The translations under genes and the position numbers were made by a program. Positions 1-10,802 of a stretch of 64,000 nucleotides of DNA are shown here, in pieces. Within the stretch, counting starts at the first letter, position 1. The number at the start of each line of letters is the position of its first letter. Under the pieces are notes generated by a model that worked only from the letters and a program-made list of their open reading frames with translations, was not told where the DNA came from and ran no database searches. Origin of the DNA: Marsupella aquatica (taxonomy: Eukaryota; Marchantiophyta); NCBI GenBank assembly GCA_973895155.1, contig OZ316894.1:1116001-1180000 (forward strand), read 5' to 3'.

Positions 1-2310
1 GCCCTTTCCCTACCTTCATCTTCAATCTAACGTCAAGCTTGTCTATCGTACAAGTAGACGATAACCAACTGAACGGGAAGTTAGATGGAGATTTCGGAGC
101 ATTCCAGTTATTGACCTATTTTACTGCTGCAAATAACCATTTTCACGGCCCCCTTCCGGAATCGTTCAGCAATTGTTCCAATCTGCGTAATTTGGTTTTG
201 TCAGGAAATACCCTGAGTGGAGAAATTCCCCTCAGGCTCGGCAACATAACCAGGCTAGAGTTACTTTATCTTGGCAGCAATCAGCTTCATGGAAGTATTC
301 AGGGTGACTTCCTGAGGAACTTTCACTTGATGCAATCCCTTGATTTCAGTAACAATAATTTGAGTGGTACTATCCCAGCAGAGATTGGCCAGCTTGTCTA
401 TTTGCAGCAGTTGAATATGTTTACAAATAATTTCAACGGAGCACTTCCGGATTCCTTGGGGAATTGTACACAGTTGCTAGCAGTGGACTTCTCATACAAT
501 AGACTGACCAGCAGTATTCCCGGGGAAGCTTTTGGAACGATGTCGTTACTGAATAGCTTGAACTTATCGGCCAATCTATTTTCTGGTTCATGGCCATCAC
601 AGTTTAGTGCACTGCAGCACATTGTTGTCATAAATGTCTCCGTCAACAACATCTCAGGACCAATTCCTCTGGGCCTCGGAGCATGCCTTTCGCTGCGAAC
701 CTTGGATCTGTCTTTCAATCGGTTGTCAGGACCGCTTCCTCCAGATCTTGTATTGCTTAACGATTTTACCACGTTCAATGCTTCTTACAACAACTTAAGT
801 GGGTCGATTCCTAATTCGGGTGCTTTCTACGTCAATCTGACGTCGGCATCATTTTTGGGAAATCCTGGCCTGTGTGGAGCTATATTGGGGCCTCAACGAC
901 TCTGTCCAGTTGAAACTATAGCGTCGCCAAATGGGAGATCACATTGCAATGGTTTCGAATGTCCCATTGTGTGGATCTCGGTCGTTTCTGCTCTGGGCTT
1001 TGTTATCGTTCTCCTGGGAGCCTTATATATCTCCTCCCGTTATTACGGCAAGAGAGACAGCGGGAGCGGGAGCGGGGACCTTGGACTCGTCTTATTTACA
1101 ACTGATCCTTCGATGAGGTTCTTTACAAAGTCGGACATACTTACTGCCGTAGGAGCTGGGGAGAACTCTGCAATTGGAAGGGGTCCCAAAAGCATTGTGT
1201 ACAAGGCTAGTTTACCCGGCGGTGAGTTTATAGCCATCAAAGTTCTGCAGGATCGAAGGCCATCTAATATTGAGGGCGGGATTGAGGGACAGAGTCAAGA
1301 TGAAAAGGAAATCTTGAGCGAGGCCCACACGCTTGCTCAGTTACGGCACCGAAATATCATTAAGCTTGTTGGGCTGTACTCTAGTGAGGATATGAAGGCC
1401 ATCTTGCTAGAATACATGCCCAACGGAAGTTTACATGAAAACCTGCATGGAAATGCTCCGTGTGAGTTGACTTGGGCAGAAAGATTCAAGATACTCTTGG
1501 GTGTGACCAATGGAATGGTGTACCTTCACCATGAGTTTCCAGACCCGATCATCCACAGAGATTTGAAGCCAAGCAACATACTTATGGATGCAGATATGGA
1601 ACCGAAGCTATGTGACTTCGGCATTTCCAAGTTTGTGACATACAACAACGGGGAGAATGGGGAAGTGTCCGCCTCAACCATTTGTGGCACCGTTGGCTAC
1701 ATGGCCCCAGGTGAGACTGTTCTACTGATTAATTTACTCTATTCTTAAACTCAATTTGACAGACTGTTCTCCTTACTGACAGACATTTAATGGAACCTCT
1801 GGAAATGTACTCTGAGAGACTATTATTTACATACTTAGTACCAAGACTTAGCCTGTTAGTATTGGTTTTTGACTTTAATTTCTTCCATTGGTTGACCCAG
1901 AATATGGGACAGGTACGAGAGTGAGCACCAAAGGAGATGTTTATAGCTTTGGAGTGGTTCTTCTTGAGCTCTTGACTGCCAAAGCAGCTGTACAATCTCA
2001 AAGGATCACCCCTTCTGGCCAAGATGAGGGTGTGGTGAGCATAGTGCAGCATAGTATTTAGTCAAATATGACGCCTGGAGCTTTACCAGTAAAGGTCCTT
2101 GACCCAACTCTCAAAATTGAGGGTGCTAGTGATGCTATCATTAGCCAAAAAATTATGTTAACTTTGCAGCTAGGCCTTTTCTGCACAAGGGAGCTGCCTG
2201 AAAATCGCCCATCCATGAATGTTGTGCATGAGTTCTTAGTTGAGATTGAGAAGATAGGTGATGGACCAGTCACCCAAAGAACTTTGGATGACCTCCTCAG
2301 GGAAGAATGA
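1..2310 (+). pseudogene. LRR receptor-like kinase, copy A (5' truncated by window, nonsense codon in kinase domain)
   Basis: This is the 3' part of an LRR receptor-like serine/threonine kinase, nearly identical to copy B. The frame is open from base 3. Exon 1 ends at 1710 (CCCAG before GTGAGA), the intron is 1711-1900, and exon 2 starts at 1901 and restores APEYGTGT. Exon 1 carries the last LRRs, an extracellular Cys pair, a transmembrane helix (around 970-1035) and a kinase with GRGPKSIVYKA, IAIKVL, HRDLKPSN and DFG. In exon 2 the frame meets TAG at 2059-2061. Copy B has CAA GAG there, so A has lost one codon and gained a stop. Downstream codons stay aligned with B up to TGA at 2308-2310. 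Termination would remove the last helices of the C-lobe. It could be a pseudogene or a truncated receptor. The match to B is direct sequence evidence; loss of function is inferred. Confidence 0.85.
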
Positions 2311-3835
2311 TGTTCCAAATTTTGAAAATTACCAGACCATGCTATTCTCAGCACTTGGTCTCAGTGAGGCTGAAATATATCATATAACTTGTTGTCTCCA
2401 GCAAAGCTGCTTGGTAATGTTGTGTTCATTTTCTGTTGTTTTAGTAGAAATTTGAGAGTTTGACGCATTGTTTTCAAAGTGACGTCTCGAGTAACGTGAT
2501 GACACAAATGTACTATTTTTTTACTAAAAGGCCAAAAATGAAACCAACGAGACAACAGAAAACTATACTCTAGATGAAATGAAAAGAGGCAGTAACCAAA
2601 GCTCATGATTGATCGAGATGCACAGTACAATCTATAAAAGAAACTGTTAGAAAATCATTATATTGTGTGTGCTTGAATTGTGAAAGAAGGGCAGGGACAC
2701 TAAAGCCATCAAGGGGAGGGCCGCCCACTTGATTGATAAAAAATATGGCAAAGAATTTTCACCAATTAGTCAATGTCGAGGTCAATGTCTGGAGGTGCTT
2801 TCTCATGGCTTTTGGGATAAAAAGCGGATTTCGAGAAAATCGCTTGAGATCCTGCAAACACATCAGGACTTTTGGATAGGATATGCGTGAGGATATGTTT
2901 TGAGGTGTCATCAATCAGAGATGTTTCCAAGGAACTAGGGCGGGAGTGAGGCATGATTGCACAATGTAATTAGAGCTATTTCATTGTTACAATCAATCAC
3001 TACAACACTATTGGTCTGTTTTGCAAATCCCAACTCATCGCAACTAACAAGTGGCCGGTTTTCAGAATTCTGGTCGTTACGAGCTGACCGCATTGCAAAT
3101 GACCCGTGACCTGCAAAGCAAAACACTTCGCATCCGGGCCATTGCAACGCCATCACAACCCCATGGCAAAGTTAGAAGCAGAAAGCTTCTCAATCTTGAA
3201 TACTCGTGCAATCGCTTATAACTCGCAAAAGGTTCAAAAAAGTACTGACACGCACACATTCCGCGCGGGCGTCAATGTTTTTGAAGTATTTACCATTGAA
3301 TAGCGTTTGCAAATCACGTACGTTGACTTCAGTTTGTGACATATTTCTTGCATCACAAAGAGCAATGTGCGCTGCTTGTCTGAGAAGTTTCTGAACCGTT
3401 TGTGCTGGCAGAGTGCCAGCTTCAGAGTATCACAAAAAGCGGGCTTTTTGATATGGCAAGTTATGATCGAAGGTAATTGACTCCAAAATTGTGAAGTCTT
3501 GAAGCTATGTATTGTTCGATGGTAAGGCATTTGCAGGGGGTTCGCAACATTATGACAACACAAGATTCAATACATAATTTGAGAGGGATTTTCCTTGGGA
3601 CCCAATGTGGAAGCCAAAATTGCTCTTTATAAAATGCGAAACATATGCATGAACAAAATTATAGGGCTTAAAAGAAACCATATTAATACATGCCCAAGAG
3701 AGGTGGCATATCTGATGGCAAGTCTGCCCTGGCTTCTACACCTATGCTCCCTCTTCCTACCCTAAGCTCTGGCGTCACTCTCATGCTTGTCTCTCTACAA
3801 AATAACTAGAATGGTTTGCCATTGGGATTTTAGAA

Positions 3836-3849
3836 GGGGGGGGGGGGGG
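3836..3849. repeat. Poly-G tract (14 G)
   Basis: An uninterrupted run of 14 G. A second run of 9 G lies at 4027-4035. Such tracts are prone to slippage and sequencing error. Confidence 0.9.
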
Positions 3850-4589
3850 AATGTGTGAAACCCACAGAAAGGGAAGGGTCAGCCACATTAATTGAATCCA
3901 AGACCTAGGTATATATATTTTGCCCTTTAGTTAGCGCAACTGAAAGTGTCACTTTACACCTTTTTCTTACCTAATGAACTTGAATGTTATGGGAGAGTTA
4001 TAAGGGTTACTACTGTAGTTGTTTTTGGGGGGGGGTTCTCTGGTTGCCGAGGTTATGCCAAGGCTTGATCCGAGTGATTCTTGGCTGACGAGGTTTTACA
4101 AGACATGGTAAGTATAAGCTAACTTCTCCTTTATTTCCACCAATATTTTCAGGCCCCATCACCAAGGCAAGGTCAGCCAAGAATCCCCAACTTTGACTTG
4201 GAAGGGAAAGTTGTGAAGTGTTTCCCTTGTGAAGTGTTCCCTTCCGTGTTCTGGTCTCGACGACTTCCCACTTTCACTTTCGTTCTTATTGTAGGGCTTG
4301 TTTTTAGCACTTTACTCCTTACTGTAAAGTGGCGTGGGTGTAAGGCAGTCTGTTGCCCAACACGTGTTCGAGCTTCCTATGCCGCGCCTGGCTCTTTTCA
4401 AACTCATTTGAAGGGCAGGAATGCCTCCACTTAAGCAGTATGCGCGACTGGCTCTGGATAGAGCATTCAGTCTTTTGCAATGAATCAATCAATGGATGTG
4501 AGCGCAATGTTTGCACTCTTCCATAGATAGTGCGTATGATTTTACGAATGTGTCAAAGTGTCTTATGTTTTGTTCTCCAAGCTATAGAT

Positions 4590-4925
4590 CACAAAAGTGC
4601 ACTGAGAAGCATATCCTCTAAGGCAAGGCTCCTGATCCGGTTACACTGAGGTGAGTAGACAGCGGCTCTAGCTTGAGAGTGTGAAAGGTGGGCAAGACCA
4701 GACTACTCCTTCCAGTCCGTTCTGTTGCATTGCTGGAGCAAGTTCAGCCAAGAATCCCTAACTTGGACTTGGATGAGAAAGTGCACTGAGAAGCATAATT
4801 ATCCTCCAAGTGTAGTGCAAACCTCCTAAATTAATAATCCGCCTACACTGAGCTGAGTAGACAGTGGCTCTGAGAGTGTGAAAGGTGGCCAAAGACCCAG
4901 ACCACTCCTTCCCTTTCCGTTGCAT
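4590..4925. repeat. Imperfect tandem duplication, about 180-base unit
   Basis: The segment starting GTGCACTGAGAAGCAT (near 4596) recurs from about 4781. Both copies then share a GAGTAGACAG/GTGGCTCT-type block, AGAGTGTGAAAGGTGG and CCACTCCTTCC-like endings, with indels between them. Part of a flanking motif, CAGCCAAGAATCCC near 4175 and 4745, is also repeated, which suggests more than one round of local duplication. Confidence 0.65.
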
Positions 4926-4961
4926 GGCTGGAGCACCTATATAATAAAGAAAGAGCAGAAG

Positions 4962-5033
4962 CCAAAATATTATCCCTTTGCAAATCTCTCACAATCTCCA
5001 AAATATTATCCCTTTGCAAATCTCTCACAATCT
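4962..5033. repeat. Tandem direct repeat, 36 bases x 2
   Basis: Two identical 36-base units, 4962-4997 and 4998-5033, each beginning CCAAAATATTATCCC. They lie just downstream of a TATAATAAAG sequence near 4938. Confidence 0.9.
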
Positions 5034-5900
5034 CTCAATCAGTACGTCCAATGCACCGTGAGCAAGGTCGGCAAGAGGACCAAGAGACTCAGACTCATTC
5101 AGCTGTGGCTCATGCTCGAAGATCATTCTGCTGCTAGAGAAATCTCTTTGATTACGTACATTGCCGTCAACGCAATGTGAGCTTCTTCTTGCTTTTGCCC
5201 CCTGATGAAGTCCTGTCTGCTTAGCGCGCTAGAAGCAGTTTGTCCTTTATTACAATCAAATCGACATCAACTTGCGCTGCTTCTTAGCTGTTGGCCTGCG
5301 TGCCTGGTGCAGAGAAAGCGCGCAGGAGGAGGCAGTAGGAGAAAGAGTAGATTTGCTCTTGCCTACTCCGCGGGGCTCAGGGCCATGCTACGTGAGACGG
5401 ACACAGTACAAGAGACGTTTTATAGACGATAGTTATTCATCGGGATTTGTTTCAGACAAGGTCATCCACAGCATGGCAAGACCTTGATCTTCATGGATGC
5501 AAGGAAGAAGATATGAGTGACGCTGTGACGCTGTGACGCAGCTAGCCGTTCCGACCGCTCTACTCAATCATGCGAATGCAGTATCGGCTGTTACTGACTG
5601 AGTTTTAAGATCTGGGTATGGCCCGGAATACTCTATCCAGCCAGTTTTGAATTTATCTCAAGTTGAGCCCAGTGCTAAGTTAGTGCTTCCGATTAAACTC
5701 GATCGAGACACAGTACCTTCCTGCAAATATAATCTATTTAATTGACTCGAACTATTCTCCTTAGCACTGTCGAGAAGTTAAATTGTCTGCTTTCGATCAA
5801 GACTGACTCGTGCCACGTAAAGCTAATTGCAGTTGATCGTCTCTCCTAACGATAGGATGGGTGAAAAGTCCCACTGGATATTTCTTTTTCTACGTCATTG

Positions 5901-6265
5901 TTCTGGAGAGAATTGAATATATATCACAGAGCTCAGATATCTCAGGCGTTATCTGGTTCACTAATCCTACGTGGAAAATTGTGGGAAATGGTTCTTCGAT
6001 CACAACATCAATCAGTCACACTGAAAGACATATATGATGATTTGGGGATTGGGATCTTCCAGCCGCATAGGATCAATAACTGTTAGACGATTAAGGCACT
6101 AGTCTAGTGTACAGCAGTCCTAACGGCGACCTAGGAGCTGATTTGTCAGTCATCTTATAATTTGTGATGCGAATTGCAGAAATCAGTTAATTCCTTTGTT
6201 TGATACTGAGAGTAACGAGGAAAAGACCGTGGATTAATCCTTCCATGTATTGGCCTAATGTAGAG
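5901..6265 (+). promoter_or_regulatory. Probable promoter and 5' leader of LRR kinase copy B
   Basis: A TATA-like element, GAATATATATCAC, lies near 5918-5930, about 340 bases before the first methionine of the signal-peptide frame. No upstream ATG in frame is preferred. The corresponding region of copy A is outside the window, so conservation cannot be used as support. Confidence 0.25.
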
Positions 6266-9200
6266 ATGGCAACAGCGATTAGAGTCACTCTTCTCCGGTT
6301 TACCATCATCACCGTTGTCATCCTCGTCAACGGGAAATGGTCTTGTTGGGGTTCTATCCACAGCAGTCTAGAGAGACATGCTGCAGCGGCGTCAAACGGG
6401 ATGGGACGAGCCACTAGTTCTCCAGGGTTCAATCTGGTATCCACTGGTGCGTCCAGTCCTACTCTTCGCACACGCTACAAGATAAGGAGAAGACAACTCT
6501 CGTTTGCGCGAAATGAAAAATTCTATCCGATCGAGTCAAGCAAGGAAGTGGAAATTCTCATGTCTTTCAAGAGTGAAATCACGGGCGATCCGCTGGGAGT
6601 GCTGAGCAGCTGGGGTGCAAATGATACTGATCCCTGTAGATGGACGGGGGTTCAATGTTCTCCGAACTCCAAGTATGTCACCACCATCGATCTGGAGGGC
6701 CGTCACCTGGTAGGAACGGTCTCAACCCTCCTTGGTCAGCTTTCAAATCTGCAGCATCTGGACCTGTCGAAAAACTTCCTGCACGGCGCAATACCAGCAA
6801 GTCTTGGAAACTGCTCCAATCTGTTATATCTCAACATGTCCTTCAATGAACTGCATGGATATATCCCGCAGTCAATGGGGAATCTTGGCAAACTTCAAAG
6901 TCTGGACTTGCTCACCAACAACCTCACTGGAGGAATTCCAGAAGCACTCGGCAACTGTTCGGCCTTTCAGTATTTGGAGTTAGGTACAAACGTTTTGGAC
7001 GGTAGCATTCCTTCTCAATTCGGCGCGTTGACCAATTTGCAGTATCTGAGTCTCAGGTACAACTCAATTTCTGGCTCCGTTCCACCTTCTTTGGGTAATT
7101 TGTCATCACTTACCGAGTTGTGGTTGAATTACAATCAAAGACTGGGCGGAGAGCTCCCGTTCCAGTTGGGAGAGTTGATTCACATGCAACGTTTTCACGC
7201 ATTCGAGTGCAGCTTCCAGGGAAGTTTCCCTATGTGGGCCTTGAATCTCACTTCACTGCAGGAACTCAGATTAGATCGGAATCAATTCAATGGACCATTA
7301 CCTCAGTCCTGGAGACAATTACGAAATCTTTCCTGGTTGGGATTGGAATCCAATCTTTGGGATGCATCTGAGATTCCACGTGATATAGGTGCACTGACTA
7401 ATTTGCAAAATCTTGACCTCGCGAATTGTGGTTTCGTCGGAGACATTCCAAGATCTGTATTCAATCTCAGCTCCCTTGTGTCTCTTTTACTGCCCGAGAA
7501 CCAGCTATCGGGTACTGTCCCAAATGAAATAGGTTTGCTCAGATACTTGAAAGAACTACAACTGGACACGAACGCTTTCAGCGGCGTATTTCCCTGGAAC
7601 TCAATATCGAATTGTTCACTCTTAGAGGTCCTCTCGGTGGGATATAACCAAGGATTTGATCCTCAAGGTTTTCCCTCCTGGATAGGATCATTACAAAATT
7701 TGCAGAAGTTTGACTTTTCTGAGATGAATCTGCAGGGTGAAATACCCACAGAGATAGGTCAACTATCCCAACTAAGTTTTATTTCAATGTTTATGAACAA
7801 TTTGTCGGGAGCGATTCCAGCTTCTCTGAGGAATTGCAGTTTTCTTTCCGTTCTTGATCTAGGCGTCAATCAGCTAACCGGTCAGGTTCCCCCCGAGTTA
7901 GGACACCTGTCACAACTGCTCTTTGTCGCTCTTGAAAGCAATTTCTTCTCCGCTGGCCCTTTCCCTACCTTCATCTTCAATCTAACGTCAACCTTGGAGT
8001 TTGTACAAGTTGACCATAATCAATTCAACGGGAAGTTAGCTGGAGATTTCGGAGCCTTCCAGCTATTGAACACGTTTGCTGCTTCACATAACCATTTTCA
8101 CGGCCCGCTTCCGGAATCCTTCAGCAATTGTTCCAATCTGGTCAATTTGGTTTTGTCAGGAAATACCCTGAGTGGGGAAATCCCCCTCGGGCTCGGCAAT
8201 ATGACCAGTCTAGAGTTACTTTATGTTGACAGCAATCAGCTTCATGGAAGTATTCAGGGTGACTTCCTGAGGAACTTTCACTTGATGCAATCCCTTGATT
8301 TCAGTAACAATAATTTGAGTGGTACTATCCCAGCAGAGATTGGCCAGCTTGTCTATTTGCAGCAGTTGAATATGTTTACAAATAATTTCAACGGAGCACT
8401 TCCGGATTCCTTGAGGAACTGTACACAGTTGCTAGCAGTGGACTTCTCATACAATAGACTGACCAGCAGTATTCCCGGGGAAGCTTTTGCAACGATGTCG
8501 TTACTGAATAGCTTGAACTTATCGGCCAATCTATTTTCTGGTTCATGGCCATCACAGTTTAGTGCACTGCAGCACATTGTTGTCATAAATGTCTCCGCCA
8601 ACAACATCTCAGGACCAATTCCTCTGGGCCTCGGAGCATGCCTTTCGCTGCGAACCTTGGATCTGTCTTTCAATCGGTTGTCAGGACCGATTCCTCCAGA
8701 TCTTGGATTGCTTAAGGATCTTACCACGTTCAATGCTTCTTACAACAACTTAAGTGGGTCGATTCCTAATTCGGGTGCTTTCTACGCCAATCTGACGTCG
8801 GCATCATTTTTGGGAAATCCTGGCCTGTGTGGAGCTATATTGGGGCTTCAACGACTCTGTCCAGTTGAATCTATAGCGTCGCCAAAGGGGAGATCACATT
8901 GCAATGGTTTCGAATGTCCCATTGTGTGGATCTCGGTCGTTTCTGCTCTGGGCTTTGTTATCGTTCTCCTGGGAGCCTTATATATCTCCTCCCGTTATTA
9001 CGGCAAGAGAGACAGCGGGAGCGGGAGCGGGGACCTTGGACTCGTCTTATTTACAACTGATCCTTCGATGAGGTTCTTTACGAAGTCGGACATACTTACT
9101 GCCGTAGGAGCTGGGGAGAACGCTGCAATTGGAAGGGGTCCCAAAAGCATTGTGTACAAGGCTAGTTTACCCGGCGGTGAGTTTATAGCCATCAAAGTTC

Positions 9201-10271
9201 TGCAGGATCGAAGGCCATCTAATATTGAGGGCGGGATTGAGAGACAGAGTCAAGATGAAAAAGAAATCTTGAGCGAGGCCCACACGCTTGCTCAGTTACG
9301 GCACCGAAATATCATTAAGCTTGTTGGGCTGTACTCTAGTGAGGATATGAAGGCCATCTTGCTAGAATACATGCCCAACGGAAGTTTACATGAAAACCTG
9401 CATGGAAATGCTCCGTGTGAGTTGACTTGGGTAGAAAGATTCAAGATACTCTTGGGTGTGACCAATGGAATGGTGTACCTTCACCATGAGTTTCCAGACC
9501 CGATCATCCACAGAGATTTGAAGCCAAGCAACATACTTATGGATGCAGATATGGAACCGAAGCTTTGTGACTTTGGCATTTCCAAGTTTGTGACATACAA
9601 CAACGGGGACAATGGGGAAGTGTCCGCCTCAACCATTTGTGGCACCTTTGGCTACATGGCCCCAGGTGAGACTGTTCTACTGATTAATTTACTCTATTCT
9701 TAAACTCAATCTGACAGACTGTTCTCCTTATTGACAGACATTAATTTAACGGAACCTCAATAATGTACTCTGAGAGACTATTATTTACATACTTAGTACC
9801 AAGACTTAGCCTGTTAGTATTGGTTTTTGACTTTATTTTCTTCCATTGGTTGACCCAGAATATGGGACAGGTACGAGAGTGAGCACCAAAGGAGATGTTT
9901 ATAGCTTTGGAGTGGTTCTTCTTGAGCTCTTGACTGCCAAAGCAGCTGGACAAACTCAAAGCATGACACCTTCTGGCCAAGATGAGGGTCTAGTGGCCAT
10001 AGTACAACATTGTATTCAAGAGTCAAGCATGACACCTGTAGCTACACCAGTAGATGTCCTTGACCCAACTCTCAAAATTGAGGGTGCTAGTGATGCTTTC
10101 ATTGGGCAGCAAATGATGTTAACTTTGCAGTTAGGCCTTTTTTGCACGAGGGCGCTACCTGAAAATCGTCCATCCATGAATGTTGTGCTGGAGTTCTTAG
10201 TTGAAATTGAGAAGATAGGTCAGGGAACAGTTACACAAAGAACTTTGGATGACCTCCTCAGGGACGAGTGA
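6266..10271 (+). CDS. LRR receptor-like serine/threonine protein kinase, copy B
   Basis: Predicted as two exons, 6266-9665 and 9859-10271, with a 193-base GT-AG intron that splits the Glu codon of the APE motif. The product is 1270 residues. Residues 1-29 look like a signal peptide (MATAIRVTLL... onward), which is why this ATG is preferred over the one at 6245. An LRR N-terminal cap follows at about 94-135 (EVEILMSFK to WTGVQC). Then come over 20 leucine-rich repeats of the plant GxIP type with many N-glycosylation sequons, and a juxtamembrane Cys pair. A transmembrane helix spans 887-907. The kinase has GRGPKSIV at 956-963, Lys977, HRD at 1082-1084 and DFG at 1102-1104, so catalytic residues are present. 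It should act at the plasma membrane; the ligand is unknown. It resembles large peptide- or pathogen-sensing LRR kinases, but the subfamily is not assigned. Confidence 0.93.
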
Positions 10272-10570
10272 TGTTGTTCCACCTTTGGAAATTAACCAGT
10301 CAGACGCTGATATTGTCAGCACTTGTTTGGATTGAGACTGAAATGTATAACATATAACTTGTTGTCTCCAGCAGGAAAGCTGCTTTGTAATTATGTTGTG
10401 TTTAATTTCTGTCTTTCTAGGACGTACGTAGAGATTGAGAGTTTGACACATTGCTTTCAATGTAACGGAATGTAACGACTTCACTCAATTATTACTAATA
10501 AGCCAATAGAAGCCAACGTGACGACAGAAAAATGTAGACGAAAAGAAAAGGGGCAGTAAATGGACAAAGA
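7956..10570 (+). repeat. Segmental tandem duplication partner of 1 to about 2600
   Basis: Bases 1-1710 align with 7956-9665 at a constant offset of 7955, without indels. The intron of copy A is 3 bases shorter and exon 2 lacks one codon. Similarity continues past the stop codon through the CATATAACTTGTTGTCTCCAGC block to about 10570. The left boundary of copy A is outside the window. Confidence 0.9.
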
Positions 10571-10740
10571 GCTTTAGTAGATCAGTGCATATTTCAAACT
10601 TTTTCTTTCAGTTGTAGTCCTAGATTATTTTCGCTAGTATCTTGCATGTAGACCAAGTTCTGTTCTAAAGTGCGTGTCTTGTTATGAAATCTGTCAGTCA
10701 TATTTTCACTGCCGGGTACTTCCTTACTAAATGTGCGAAA

Positions 10741-10802
10741 GAAATTTCCCCTAACGTCAAAGTTACTGAAAGAAATTTCCCCTAATGTCAAAGTTACTGA
10801 AA
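10741..10802. repeat. Tandem direct repeat, 31 bases x 2
   Basis: Units 10741-10771 and 10772-10802 begin GAAATTTCCCCTAA and differ at a single position (ACGTC versus ATGTC). Confidence 0.9.

Larger units (their letters stand above)
2311..5900. other. Intergenic region between the two kinase copies
   Basis: No convincing gene is visible. Bases 2311 to about 2600 are the 3' flank shared with copy B (compare 10272 to about 10570), so the duplication extends beyond the stop codon. Further on there are G-homopolymers, a 36-base tandem repeat and an imperfect duplication, listed separately. The open frames here are short and have no family signal. Confidence 0.6.

Noticed and set aside
6200-6265. 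Longer N-terminus for LRR kinase copy B starting at TTG 6200 or ATG 6245
   Set aside because: The signal peptide begins cleanly at the ATG at 6266; the upstream residues are charged and would block it.
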